Positions 55,344 through 63,922 of a stretch of DNA of 64,000 nt are shown here, piece by piece. The DNA comes from Acinetobacter calcoaceticus. GTDB lineage: Bacteria > Pseudomonadota > Gammaproteobacteria > Pseudomonadales > Moraxellaceae. The translations under genes were made by a program, and so were the position numbers. Position 1 is the stretch's first letter. Each line of letters opens with the position of its first letter. The stretch covers positions 124,001 through 188,000 of the forward strand of contig NZ_SLVJ01000003.1 in NCBI RefSeq assembly GCF_004345325.1, in the 5' to 3' direction. The notes under the pieces are model-generated. The model searched no databases. It saw nothing but the letters and a program-made list of their open reading frames with translations, and was not told the DNA's origin.

Positions 55344-56996
55344 ATGAACACATGGACGACCCATCAGATATCAAATCAGTTTGATGAGAAAATAGACTAC
55401 AACTTATTTGACAGCGATCAAGTGCTGCAACAGATCTTGCAGCAATATGGCAGTGCCGCACAGCCACAACTTCGGGCCTTGGGCCAAGCTGCAGGCTCAG
55501 CAAACTATTATCAATATGCCGATTTGGCCAACCGACATCCACCTGAATTGCATAGCTTTGATGCGCGGGGACGTCGCATCGATCAACTGGAGTTTCATCC
55601 TGCATGGCATCAATGGATGGCATTAAACCGAGCTTATGCAGTGCATGCACATCCTTTTTTAACCACAACCACCGAGCATGGCTGGTTGGATTGGGCTGCA
55701 CGGTTTTTTCTGAGTGGCCAAGTCGAGTGCGGCAACTTATGCCCGAATGCGATGACTTTAGGCAGTATTCCGCTGATCCAACGTGAGCCTGCATTGTGGG
55801 CCAAATTGGGTGAAAAGCTCTTGTCGACTGAATACGATGAGCGTGACCTGCCGATTGCAGAAAAGACCTCGATTTGGATCGGCATGGGCATGACTGAAAA
55901 ACAAGGTGGCTCTGATGTGCGTGCCAATCAAACCCTCGCCCGTCCAGTCGCGGCCAGTGGTCGCGGTCAAGCCTATTTATTGACGGGGCATAAATGGTTT
56001 TTCTCAGCGCCGATGTCGGATGCACATTTGGTGGTGGCACAAACTGAGCAAGATGGCTTGGCCTGTTTTTATGTGCCGCGTTGGTTGGATGATGGCAGCA
56101 AAAATGCAGTACATATCCAACGCTTAAAAGAAAAGGTCGGCAATCGCAGCAACTCCAGTTCCGAAGTGGAGTTCAAAGATGCTTGGGGCATCATGATGGG
56201 CGAGGCAGGGCGTGGCATTCCCACCATTATTGAAATGGCCAACTACACCCGACTGACGTGTTCGATCGGGTCCAGTGCCATGTTGCGTCAAACTTTGGTG
56301 CAGTGCATTGCCTATACTCGTCAACGTCAGGCCTTTGCTAAAACCTTGGCGGAGCAACCGTTAATGCAGGCGGTCTTGGTTGATCTGGCTTTGGAAACTG
56401 AAGCCGCGATGCAACTGAGTTTTCATTTGGCGCATTGCTATGATGCTGATGATGCCTTGTCCTTGGCATGGCGACGGGTCATGACCCCAGCAGCCAAATT
56501 CTGGATTTGCAAACGTGCGGTTGAATTGTCTGGTGAGGCCATGGAGGTGTTTGGTGGTAATGGTTATGTCGACAATGGCATCATGGCGCGGATCTTTAAG
56601 GAAGCACCGGTCAACACCATCTGGGAAGGTTCTGGCAATGTGATGTGTTTGGATGTTTTACGTGCCATCCAACGTGAACCGGATGCAATTGAAACTTTAC
56701 TGATCGCATGGGCTGAGGTGGCACAGCATGACTCGATATTACTTGAGGAATTACAGGACTTAACTCGACTGTTTAACTCCTTAGATCCAACACAGATGCA
56801 GTTTATGGCGCGCGGTTTGGTCAGTCGGATGGTGATCTTGGCGCAAGCGGTATTATTGACCCAGCATGCACCTGAGCATGTTGCGCGTGCTTTTATACAG
56901 TCACGTTATAGTGGTTTCAATGGTTGGGTGGTCGGCATGATGAATAGCACTGAGATCGATGTGGATCAAATACTTCAGCGTGCGCTGGCAGCTTAA
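55344..56996 (+). CDS. aidB: AidB-like acyl-CoA dehydrogenase
   Basis: A 550-residue flavoprotein. The start at 55344 (MNTWTTHQISNQ) matches the AidB N-terminus and has GGAG upstream. Family marks are LANRHPPELHSFDARGRRID (about 73-92), IGMGMTEKQGGSDVRANQTL (about 180-199), GHKWFFSAPMSDAHLVVAQT, and ICKRAVELSGEAMEVFGGNG (about 395-414), with VNTIWEGSGNVMCLDVLRA, all close to E. coli AidB. AidB binds FAD and DNA and is induced in the adaptive alkylation response; its catalytic role is unresolved. No ada gene is visible here. Confidence 0.9.
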   Translation: MNTWTTHQISNQFDEKIDYNLFDSDQVLQQILQQYGSAAQPQLRALGQAAGSANYYQYADLANRHPPELHSFDARGRRIDQLEFHPAWHQWMALNRAYAVHAHPFLTTTTEHGWLDWAARFFLSGQVECGNLCPNAMTLGSIPLIQREPALWAKLGEKLLSTEYDERDLPIAEKTSIWIGMGMTEKQGGSDVRANQTLARPVAASGRGQAYLLTGHKWFFSAPMSDAHLVVAQTEQDGLACFYVPRWLDDGSKNAVHIQRLKEKVGNRSNSSSEVEFKDAWGIMMGEAGRGIPTIIEMANYTRLTCSIGSSAMLRQTLVQCIAYTRQRQAFAKTLAEQPLMQAVLVDLALETEAAMQLSFHLAHCYDADDALSLAWRRVMTPAAKFWICKRAVELSGEAMEVFGGNGYVDNGIMARIFKEAPVNTIWEGSGNVMCLDVLRAIQREPDAIETLLIAWAEVAQHDSILLEELQDLTRLFNSLDPTQMQFMARGLVSRMVILAQAVLLTQHAPEHVARAFIQSRYSGFNGWVVGMMNSTEIDVDQILQRALAA

Positions 56997-57059
56997 AGTC
57001 GAGCAGAGGTGCAAGCTAAATCCTGTGACTGCGTGCTAAGGGCGGAAAGGGGACTAGGC

Positions 57060-57087
57060 TTGCATTTTAGTTTAAAAGGCATACAAT
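57060..57087 (+). promoter_or_regulatory. Sigma-70 promoter of the arfA-like gene
   Basis: TTGCAT (57060-57065) and TACAAT (57082-57087) are separated by 16 bases, a near-consensus promoter. The expected start, near 57094, would put the hairpin at 57094-57116 at the very 5' end of the transcript. Confidence 0.6.
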
Positions 57088-57093
57088 CTTAGC

Positions 57094-57180
57094 CGCAACC
57101 CAACTTCAGGGTTGCGCCAAGATCTGAGTATGGTTCTCAATATAAAGATCAACGTAGATAACAACGTAGATCTTTATATT
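57094..57180 (+). promoter_or_regulatory. Structured 5' leader of the arfA-like mRNA
   Basis: Two strong stem-loops. CGCAACCC/GGGTTGCG (57094-57101 and 57109-57116) has a 7-base loop. AATATAAAGATC/GATCTTTATATT (57139-57150 and 57169-57180) is a 12-base perfect stem whose 18-base loop region includes the 9-base direct repeats AACGTAGAT at 57151 and 57163. The first could also be a T-less terminator of aidB. Confidence 0.55.
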
Positions 57181-57214
57181 AATCATCAATCATAAAACAT
57201 GAAGGAAACATCAC

Positions 57215-57403
57215 ATGGCCAAGTCGAAAAAACAGCCTGAGGTGGCGATCAATAATTTTGTCGCTAAACACATGCATGAAGTCAACCGCAGTCAAGTCTT
57301 CGTAGACCGCAAAAAAGATCACAAGCGCGGTTATCAAAAACATAAACAAGGGCGAAATTCTACGGAAGATCGCCTTTTTTATTGCCTTGCTGTTGCTGCT
57401 TAA
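57215..57403 (+). CDS. arfA: Probable ArfA-type alternative ribosome-rescue factor
   Basis: A 62-residue, strongly basic protein (MAKSKKQPEVAINNFVAKH at the start, then VFVDRKKDHKRGYQKHKQG). The Asn/Phe-Val start segment and the Lys/Arg-Gly-Tyr-x-Lys-His-Lys core resemble ArfA and the related DUF7230-type short proteins. ArfA recruits RF2 to ribosomes stalled on non-stop mRNA when tmRNA fails. An intrinsic terminator lies within the last 17 codons (57351-57380), so most transcripts would end after about codon 55 without a stop. This matches the known arfA strategy, in which the protein is tagged and destroyed while tmRNA works. AAGGA lies about 9 bases upstream. Similarity is by pattern; the internal terminator is the stronger argument. 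Confidence 0.7.
   Translation: MAKSKKQPEVAINNFVAKHMHEVNRSQVFVDRKKDHKRGYQKHKQGRNSTEDRLFYCLAVAA
57351..57381 (+). terminator. Intrinsic terminator inside the arfA-like coding region
   Basis: GGCGA (57351-57355) pairs with TCGCC (57370-57374). An inner TTC/GAA stem (57358-57360 and 57365-57367) closes a TACG tetraloop of the stable UNCG class (C-TACG-G), with AA/GA mismatches between the stems. TTTTTT (57375-57380) follows at once. The ORF reads through all of it to its stop at 57403. No other terminator is seen between this gene and ptsP. Confidence 0.8.
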
Positions 57404-57532
57404 TCAAGACCTGTTTTCTGCTGAATCTGTATAAAAATAATCTGCTGAATATTAAAAATAGCTTTGGATATCATTTTAAATCAATCTTAGATCATGCAAT
57501 TCAATTCAATTCAATTTGAGCTTAAGTCCTCA

Positions 57533-59827
57533 CTAGACATTGAGCATTCGAGAAGACTTCACCATATCCGCCAAACCGTGAGTTTTAAAGTGATATTCCA
57601 TCCAACTTTTCACGATTAATGGATTATTCATTTTCAGTACTTGGGCCAATAATATTTGTGCATCGGCCATGCTGATATGACAGATCGCTTTACGCACCCG
57701 CAAGATATTACTTGAACTCATCGACAAAGTATTGAAGCCCATCGCCATGAGTAAGATGGCTGAGAGTGGATCACCGGCCATTTCTCCACAGATACTGATC
57801 GGCTTATCATATTTATGACACTCTTTGACCAAACGCTGCAATGAGCGTAATACCGAAGGGTGGAAGTGTGAATAAACACTGGAAACCCGTGGATTATTAC
57901 GATCAACAGCCAATAGGTATTGGATCAAGTCATTGGAACCGACCGAGAAGAAATCCACCAATTCGGCAAACTCTTCGATTTGTAGCAGCACACTCGGCAC
58001 TTCGACCATGATGCCGATTTTCGGTTTATTGATCTTAACTTCTTCTTCTTCCTGTACCGCGATCCAATCACGTTCGAGCAAATACAGCGCTTCTTCAACC
58101 TCACTGACACTGGTCACCATCGGCAAAAGAATGTGCAAGTTGTTGAGACCGATACTGGCCTTGAGCATGGCGCGAATTTGTGAAGAGAAAATTTCCGGAT
58201 GATCCAAGGTAAAGCGGATACCGCGCCAACCCAAGGCGGAGTTTTCTTCTTCAATTTCAAAATAAGGTAAGTCTTTGTCTGCACCAATGTCGAGGGTACG
58301 CATCACCACGGGTTTATTGGCAAAGTGACTTAATTGTTGACGGTAAATGGCACGTTGTTCTTCCTCACCGGGGAAGCGTTCACGCAACATAAATGGAATT
58401 TCAGAGCGATATAAGCCAACCCCTTTAGCTCCACGTTGTACACCACGGACCACATCGATCATCAGACCCGTGTTGACATACAATTTGACGGCTACACCGT
58501 CAGGGGTAATGGCATCTTTAGTTTCATATTGTTTTAAATCCTTGGCGATCTGCTCTTCTTCTTTCTGGATTTCTTTGTAGCGCTGACGTAGACGGCGCGG
58601 TGGATTGACAAAGACTCGACCTTGATAGGCATCCACAATCAGTTCAACATCATCTAAGCTATTGATAGGTAACTCAGTTACCCCGACGACAGTCGGAATC
58701 CCCAATGCCCGTGCCACGATAACCATATGTGAATTCGCAGCACCTTCAGAGGTGACAATGGCCGCAATTTTACCCACCGGCAACTCAACCAATGCCGCAG
58801 TACTGATTTCTTCACCGATTAAGATACTGTCTGAACTCAATTCTTTATGGCTAGAGTCCGACTCTTGCAAGGCCGCGAGAATGCGACGGCCCAAGTCTTT
58901 TAAATCAGAAACCCGTTCACGTAAATAGTCATCTTCCATTTGGGCAAATAAGGCGATATGTCGGTCGATGACGCGTTTAACTGAACCTTGTGCCCAATTG
59001 CCTTCACGGATCAGTTCTTTGATTTCAGCGGGCAGAGCATTTTCATCCAACATCCTTAAAAACACGCTAAACAAAGCACGTTCTTCAGACATCAGTGAGT
59101 CGAGCATTTTTTCGTCTAATGATTGGATCTCTTGACGAACGGACTCAACCGCTTGATCGAGCAGTTCTAATTCTTCACTAATATCATCGGCTTCACGGTC
59201 AGGAACTGCGGCCAGATCCGCCAATGGGTAGAGGATAATAGCGCGTCCGAGTGCAATGCCGCCTGCACCTGATGCGCCCTGAAAGGTTTTATAGGTTGGA
59301 AGATTATTGGGTTTACGAAATACATCGATATTACCCACCGCATGGGCATGGGCAATCACCCCTGACAGTTGGGCGCAGAGGGTGACCAAAAATGATTCGG
59401 CAGCTTCACTAAAATCTTGTGGTTCACGGTTTTGCACCACCAACACGCCCATCACTTTGCGGCGATACATCACCGGTACACCGAGGAAGGAGTTAAACAA
59501 CTCCTCGCCGGTTTCAGGGAAATAGGCAAAGCGTTCATGTTGGGGGGCATGGTCTAAGTTGACGATTTCTTCACGTTGACCAACCAAACCGACGAGACCC
59601 TCACCGAGTTGCAAGGCGACATTGCCGACTGCTTCAGGGTTAAGACCTTTAGACGCCATGAGCACATAGCGTTGGTTACGTTCATCGAGTAAATAAATCG
59701 AACAGACATCGACTTGCATGGCTTCGGACACTTGCGTGACCATGATCTCTAAGGAGTCATGCAAACTGATAGACGTATTGATTTCTTGAACAATTCGTCG
59801 CAATGTATCCAGTTGCATGTTTGACAT
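57533..59827 (-). CDS. ptsP: Phosphoenolpyruvate--protein phosphotransferase PtsP (EI-Ntr)
   Basis: A 764-residue enzyme I of the nitrogen-type phosphotransferase system. The start at 59827 (MSNMQLDTLRRIVQEI) has AGGAG 9 bases upstream; a TTG three codons earlier would sit on the ribosome site. Residues 1-165 are a GAF domain (VDVCSIYLLDERNQRYVLMA). The phospho-His is in EGAANSHMVIVARALG, and the PEP-binding domain includes GVGLYRSEIPFMLRERFPGE and SVGSNDLIQYLLAVDRNN. It phosphorylates NPr to signal PEP/nitrogen status. It follows rppH by about 107 bases, as in E. coli. Confidence 0.96.
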   Translation of the reverse strand: MSNMQLDTLRRIVQEINTSISLHDSLEIMVTQVSEAMQVDVCSIYLLDERNQRYVLMASKGLNPEAVGNVALQLGEGLVGLVGQREEIVNLDHAPQHERFAYFPETGEELFNSFLGVPVMYRRKVMGVLVVQNREPQDFSEAAESFLVTLCAQLSGVIAHAHAVGNIDVFRKPNNLPTYKTFQGASGAGGIALGRAIILYPLADLAAVPDREADDISEELELLDQAVESVRQEIQSLDEKMLDSLMSEERALFSVFLRMLDENALPAEIKELIREGNWAQGSVKRVIDRHIALFAQMEDDYLRERVSDLKDLGRRILAALQESDSSHKELSSDSILIGEEISTAALVELPVGKIAAIVTSEGAANSHMVIVARALGIPTVVGVTELPINSLDDVELIVDAYQGRVFVNPPRRLRQRYKEIQKEEEQIAKDLKQYETKDAITPDGVAVKLYVNTGLMIDVVRGVQRGAKGVGLYRSEIPFMLRERFPGEEEQRAIYRQQLSHFANKPVVMRTLDIGADKDLPYFEIEEENSALGWRGIRFTLDHPEIFSSQIRAMLKASIGLNNLHILLPMVTSVSEVEEALYLLERDWIAVQEEEEVKINKPKIGIMVEVPSVLLQIEEFAELVDFFSVGSNDLIQYLLAVDRNNPRVSSVYSHFHPSVLRSLQRLVKECHKYDKPISICGEMAGDPLSAILLMAMGFNTLSMSSSNILRVRKAICHISMADAQILLAQVLKMNNPLIVKSWMEYHFKTHGLADMVKSSRMLNV

Positions 59828-59934
59828 CGAAGCCAACTCCTTTCAGTGAGCGCATGTGCACAGCGGCCATGCATTTATGTTTATCGCTATTTATAGCAGT
59901 TTTAACGGACTAAATCCGCAATCATTGTCCCACT

Positions 59935-60429
59935 TTATGATGAATTTTCCATGGATTGCAAAGGCAATCGCATACATAACTCCATCATGGCTTTGCGGTA
60001 AACATCGCGTTTAAAATTGACGACTTGTCCAAGCGGGTACCAATAACTGACCCATTGCCACTGATCAAACTCTGGAGGATCAGTAAGATTAAGTTGAATA
60101 TATTGTGTAGAAGCAGTGAGTTTTAATAAAAACCATTTCTGCTTCTGTCCGATACATACCGGATCTGAATCAGATCGGATGTACCGATGTGGCAAACGAT
60201 AATGCAACCAACCTTCAGTTTGCGCAATTATTTGGACATGTTCGGGCAATAAACCGACCTCTTCATGCAGTTCTCTATAAAGTGCTTGCTCAGGTGACTC
60301 ACCGAAGTGAATACCACCTTGAGGAAATTGCCATGCATTGTGACCAATGCGCTTTGCCCATAGAACTTGTCCGTTATCGTTTGCCAAAATGATCCCGACA
60401 TTCGGTCGGAAACCTTCGGAGTCGATCAT
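59935..60429 (-). CDS. rppH: RNA pyrophosphohydrolase RppH
   Basis: A 164-residue Nudix hydrolase that removes pyrophosphate from 5'-triphosphorylated mRNA and so starts decay by RNase E. The Nudix box [20 protein letters not shown] followed by VGL (about 38-60) is complete. The N-terminus [18 protein letters not shown] is the RppH hallmark, and WQFPQGG precedes the box. Linkage to ptsP is conserved. It diverges from the HAD phosphatase gene at 60614. Confidence 0.97.
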   Translation of the reverse strand: MIDSEGFRPNVGIILANDNGQVLWAKRIGHNAWQFPQGGIHFGESPEQALYRELHEEVGLLPEHVQIIAQTEGWLHYRLPHRYIRSDSDPVCIGQKQKWFLLKLTASTQYIQLNLTDPPEFDQWQWVSYWYPLGQVVNFKRDVYRKAMMELCMRLPLQSMENSS

Positions 60430-60613
60430 TTGGCTACCTAAAATCTATTAAATATGTTGACCTTGATTTCGGGGACAGAGTGTAGGCTTGTCCAACTCGA
60501 AATAATCAAAGTAATAATGTTTTAAAATTGCTATGATCTTAACGAATTTCTATCGACTAGCGGTGATAGATTTACATTTATTTTCTTAAAATTCAGTTTG
60601 AACGGATATTTTC

Positions 60614-61264
60614 ATGAAATTGGCGTTGTTTGATCTTGATCACACCTTATTAAATACAGATTCGGACCATTCTTGGGGTGAATTTTTAGTCAGTGAAGGC
60701 TTGGTTGATCCCATTCGACATCGCCGTATCAATGATCAGTTTTATGAAGATTACAAAGCGGGGCAACTTGATCCAATCGCCTATAACGAATTTGTGTTTG
60801 AGTTTTTGACTCAGCACGATCTGGCCACTTTAGCTGATTTACATCAATTGTTTATGAAAAAAGTCATCCGCCCAACCATGCGTCAGCAAGGCTTTGATGC
60901 GATTGAAAAACATCGGGCTGCTGGACATGCTTTAGTGGGGATTACCGCAACATCTGATTTTATTACTGCACCAATTTTTCGTGAGTTTGGTATTGAGCAA
61001 GTGATTGCAACTCGTGCCGAAATCCAACACGATGCCTACACAGGTAAGGTTGATGGTACACCGTGTTATCAACAAGGCAAACTGACTCGCTTGGCTGAGT
61101 GGTTAGATGGTCGTGAAGTTTCCGAGTCATGGGCTTATTCAGACTCCATTAATGACCGATTTTTATTGGAATATGCGGACCATGCCATCGCAGTCTCACC
61201 AGATGATCGCCTCAGCGCATTGGCACAAACAGAAGGTTGGGAAATCCAAGACTGGTCCATCTAG
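60614..61264 (+). CDS. HAD-IB phosphatase, SerB-like
   Basis: A 216-residue HAD subfamily IB hydrolase. Motif 1 is LALFDLDHTLLNTDSDHSWG (nucleophile Asp at 7, acid Asp at 9), motif 2 ALVGITATSDFIT (about 100-112), motif 3 KLTRLAEWL, and motif 4 WAYSDSINDRFLLEYADH. IB enzymes include phosphoserine phosphatase and CicA/histidinol-phosphatase types; the substrate cannot be fixed. It diverges from rppH and ends in a clear terminator. Confidence 0.88.
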   Translation: MKLALFDLDHTLLNTDSDHSWGEFLVSEGLVDPIRHRRINDQFYEDYKAGQLDPIAYNEFVFEFLTQHDLATLADLHQLFMKKVIRPTMRQQGFDAIEKHRAAGHALVGITATSDFITAPIFREFGIEQVIATRAEIQHDAYTGKVDGTPCYQQGKLTRLAEWLDGREVSESWAYSDSINDRFLLEYADHAIAVSPDDRLSALAQTEGWEIQDWSI

Positions 61265-61286
61265 GCCGCACAATGTTACTGAGTTT

Positions 61287-61312
61287 AAACAGCGTATATA
61301 CGCTGTTTTTTT
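61287..61312 (+). terminator. Terminator of the HAD-IB gene
   Basis: AAACAGCGTAT (61287-61297) is directly followed by its complement ATACGCTGTTT, continuing into TTTT. The inner pairs would open to form the loop. Confidence 0.88.
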
Positions 61313-61425
61313 ATATTTGCGGCTAAACTTTGAGCCGTTCAGTACAGCAGGTGAGCCATACTGACTGTGGTTAAAGTGCGATAAAACCAAAAAATCAAAA
61401 ATGAATAAAAATATGCAGGACAAAG

Positions 61426-61944
61426 ATGACACAAGATCACGAAGTATTAGTCCCCCCATTTCCGATCGACCTATCAAAGCCGACTCAACAACAGGCTGAA
61501 TTTTCTCCTAACCGTAAACGGGCCTATTTTATTGGTAAACAATTTAACGCGTATTATTACGAGAAATTTAAAAAAAAAGCGGCTCAAAAACCTTTGGATC
61601 GCTTCCATCAGGCGGCATTTTTCTTGGGTTTTGTTTGGTTGTTCTATCGCAAGATGTATCTTTACGGTTCAATGCATTTGTTGCTCAGTCTCTTTGTGTT
61701 CTTTTTAGCTGAATATCTGGATCTACACGGACTGGTTCTCTATCTGATTATTGCAATGTTATTGGGTTTCTATGCCAATCCACTGTATAAATCATTTGTG
61801 GATCAGAAAATAATAAAAATTGAAACACGACATCATCTTGGCTTACGTTTTGAATTGATTCGTCAGGGTGGAACGCATCGCTTTGCAGCACTGATGAGCC
61901 TACTAGTGGCTATATTAAGTCTGCTCATTGCTTCTTTTTTATAA
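61426..61944 (+). CDS. DUF2628-family membrane protein, first of a tandem pair
   Basis: A 172-residue protein. Residues 30-55 form a polar segment (RAYFIGKQFNAYYYEKF), then FHQAAFFLGFVWLFYRKMYL (about 64-83) gives the DUF2628 signature, followed by two more hydrophobic segments, a conserved YKSFVDQKIIKIE stretch and a C-terminal helix. Function is unknown. The next gene has the same length and architecture. Confidence 0.8.
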   Translation: MTQDHEVLVPPFPIDLSKPTQQQAEFSPNRKRAYFIGKQFNAYYYEKFKKKAAQKPLDRFHQAAFFLGFVWLFYRKMYLYGSMHLLLSLFVFFLAEYLDLHGLVLYLIIAMLLGFYANPLYKSFVDQKIIKIETRHHLGLRFELIRQGGTHRFAALMSLLVAILSLLIASFL

Positions 61945-62015
61945 TGAGCCGATGATATCGTGCTTGTTAGATGAAATTAAAAAAACTAATTAGTTCAATA
62001 TTTTATAGGAATAAT

Positions 62016-62534
62016 ATGACTCAATCAGATCCTAACTCAGGTGCTCCCTTTCAACCTACAGCGCAAAGAAATCCAGATTATGCAGACAATATACAGGTGC
62101 ATGATCGTGCTGTTTTCGTGGGTGAACAATATAGAGCCTACTATCATGAAAAGTTTAGTGAAATTACAGCGCAGAAAAAGACCTCTGGATTTAATATTGC
62201 TGCTTTTTTTCTTGGAATCCTTTGGCTCTTCTATCGAAAGATGTACTTCTATGGATGTTTAGGGATTGTATTCATGATCATGATGGGGGTACTTCAGGAA
62301 TTTGTGGGGTATAGCGGTGCTGGATTAAACATTGCGATGAGTGCTGTATTTGGCGTCTACGCCAATACAATTTATAAGTATTTCGTGGATCAGAAAATCA
62401 TTAAGATTCAAAATACGACCAGTGATGAAGAAAAGCGAAAGCAACTTCAACAGCAGGGCGGAACCAGTTGGCTGGCTGTGGGGGGCGTATTAGGCGTGCT
62501 TGGCATCGTCATCTTCATGATATTAAACATCTAA
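62016..62534 (+). CDS. DUF2628-family membrane protein, second of a tandem pair
   Basis: A 172-residue paralog of the preceding gene. The start at 62016 (MTQSDPNSGAPF) is chosen because TAGGAATAAT precedes it; the frame extends 15 codons upstream. Shared segments are VFVGEQYRAYYHEKFSEI, FNIAAFFLGILWLFYRKMYF and YKYFVDQKIIKIQ; loops and termini differ. The pair is 70 bases apart and probably co-transcribed. Confidence 0.8.
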   Translation: MTQSDPNSGAPFQPTAQRNPDYADNIQVHDRAVFVGEQYRAYYHEKFSEITAQKKTSGFNIAAFFLGILWLFYRKMYFYGCLGIVFMIMMGVLQEFVGYSGAGLNIAMSAVFGVYANTIYKYFVDQKIIKIQNTTSDEEKRKQLQQQGGTSWLAVGGVLGVLGIVIFMILNI

Positions 62535-62706
62535 GCGTAGCATTGCCTGCTAAAAAAATCGAGTATATATAACAGAACAGAGATTAAAGCGAGGAGAAAA
62601 AATGATCAGCACTGTTTAACTTTACATGGAAGATTGTTTGGTAATTTTACTTTCTAAATTAAAATGTTATGGTGTATTTGTCCCCTATGTTTGATGGAGA
62701 AAGTAT

Positions 62707-62952
62707 ATGAATGCAGTACGTCCACGTATGACCAATCTATTCGAACAACTCGGATTAGATTCAAGCGAAGCAGCCATTGCACAATTTATTGAATCCCATC
62801 AATTGAGTGCAGAAACCTTTTTAACTGAGGCTGCATTTTGGTCTGAGTCACAACGCCAGTTCCTGCAAGAAAAAATCAGCTCAGATGGCGAGTGGTCAAC
62901 CATCGTCGATCAGTTAAATGAATCATTACATGAAGATTCTGTCAGAGCCTAA
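62707..62952 (+). CDS. DUF2789-family protein
   Basis: An 81-residue soluble protein with MTNLFEQLGLDSSEAAIAQF (8-27) and LTEAAFWSESQRQFLQEKIS (about 39-58), which match the short DUF2789 family of gammaproteobacteria. Helical, acidic and of unknown role. GGAG lies about 9 bases before the ATG. Confidence 0.82.
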   Translation: MNAVRPRMTNLFEQLGLDSSEAAIAQFIESHQLSAETFLTEAAFWSESQRQFLQEKISSDGEWSTIVDQLNESLHEDSVRA

Positions 62953-63070
62953 CGCTGATGGCATGAACTGTACAGTAGTCATACTTGAATTGGATTCAAC
63001 TGCTTAGATGAAAGCCGATGAATCCTTTAAGTCTGTAGTTTGGATTGACTGAACCCGCTTTAAATACAAT

Positions 63071-63820
63071 CTACCTTGAATTTCCTGTACCACCAAAATG
63101 GGCATCTTTCAAAAGGTAATAACCAAAAATTTGAACAGGTGAGGTAAGTATATCTGCCACGATGCTGAAGGGGTATAACATTGAGTGTGTTGCCACACGA
63201 ACGATGGGATTAAAATCCCCAGTAATGTCAATTTTAATTGGCGATGACAACTTTTTATATTGCAATTTATCTATATTTTCAGGGTTTTGCAGGACAAATA
63301 TCTCGGTCTTTACTTTGAGAGAACAGTATTTGCTTGAATTAAATTTTTCATGCTCTCGACATTCAAAACCAAAGTGATTTAAGTCATCTTGGTCTTGTTG
63401 TGTAATTAAATTAAGTGGTTTGATAAAATTGATTTGAACTTGAGATTCGAAATCATTTATTGCGTTCTCATTTGATACTTTAATGTGCCAGTGCTCTAAG
63501 TCTGAATTTTCAATATCATCGTTTAATATCAAAAATTGCGGATCAATTTTGTTAAATAAATCAGGGTAGAAGTTTTTAGAACGCTTTTTATGCTCAATGG
63601 CTTGTAATAAATAAACATGTTTTGTCCCTACGAGCATGAGTGCATTTTCATAAGGCTTTTGTATCTGTTCAGGGGGGCCATAACCGACGAGATGATCATG
63701 ATGAATTGTCCTATTGCCTTTTTCAGACTTAATTTCAGATATTGTGGAATTTAAGATCATCGTAGTGCACCCACTCAGCGACATCAGTAGCGCAGTACTG
63801 AGAATTATCATTTTTAGCAT
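63071..63820 (-). CDS. Lipoprotein of unknown function
   Basis: A 249-residue lipoprotein: signal MLKMIILSTALLMSLSGC with lipobox LSGC at 15-18. The mature part has HLVGYGPPEQIQKPYENALM (about 44-63), a short conserved-looking motif, two further cysteines (HFGFEC and SSKYC), and a C-terminal hydrophobic segment (SIVADILTSPVQIFGYYLL, about 220-238). The overall pattern recalls small envelope proteins with a C-terminal amphipathic tail, but no family is recognised. It is monocistronic as far as visible. Confidence 0.68.
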   Translation of the reverse strand: MLKMIILSTALLMSLSGCTTMILNSTISEIKSEKGNRTIHHDHLVGYGPPEQIQKPYENALMLVGTKHVYLLQAIEHKKRSKNFYPDLFNKIDPQFLILNDDIENSDLEHWHIKVSNENAINDFESQVQINFIKPLNLITQQDQDDLNHFGFECREHEKFNSSKYCSLKVKTEIFVLQNPENIDKLQYKKLSSPIKIDITGDFNPIVRVATHSMLYPFSIVADILTSPVQIFGYYLLKDAHFGGTGNSR

Positions 63821-63922
63821 CGGTCAAATATTTAATAAATTATAAATAATTCAGTATATTAAGTGATTTCAAGCGCATTTGAAACTAAAGTTTTAACTCA
63901 TATTTAAACAGGTGGGTTCAAC

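Noticed and set aside
55264-56040. A 258-codon minus-strand ORF overlapping the start of the AidB-like gene
   Set aside because: It is antisense to a well-supported gene, and its composition (rich in His, Ser, Arg, Cys) is typical of a shadow frame.
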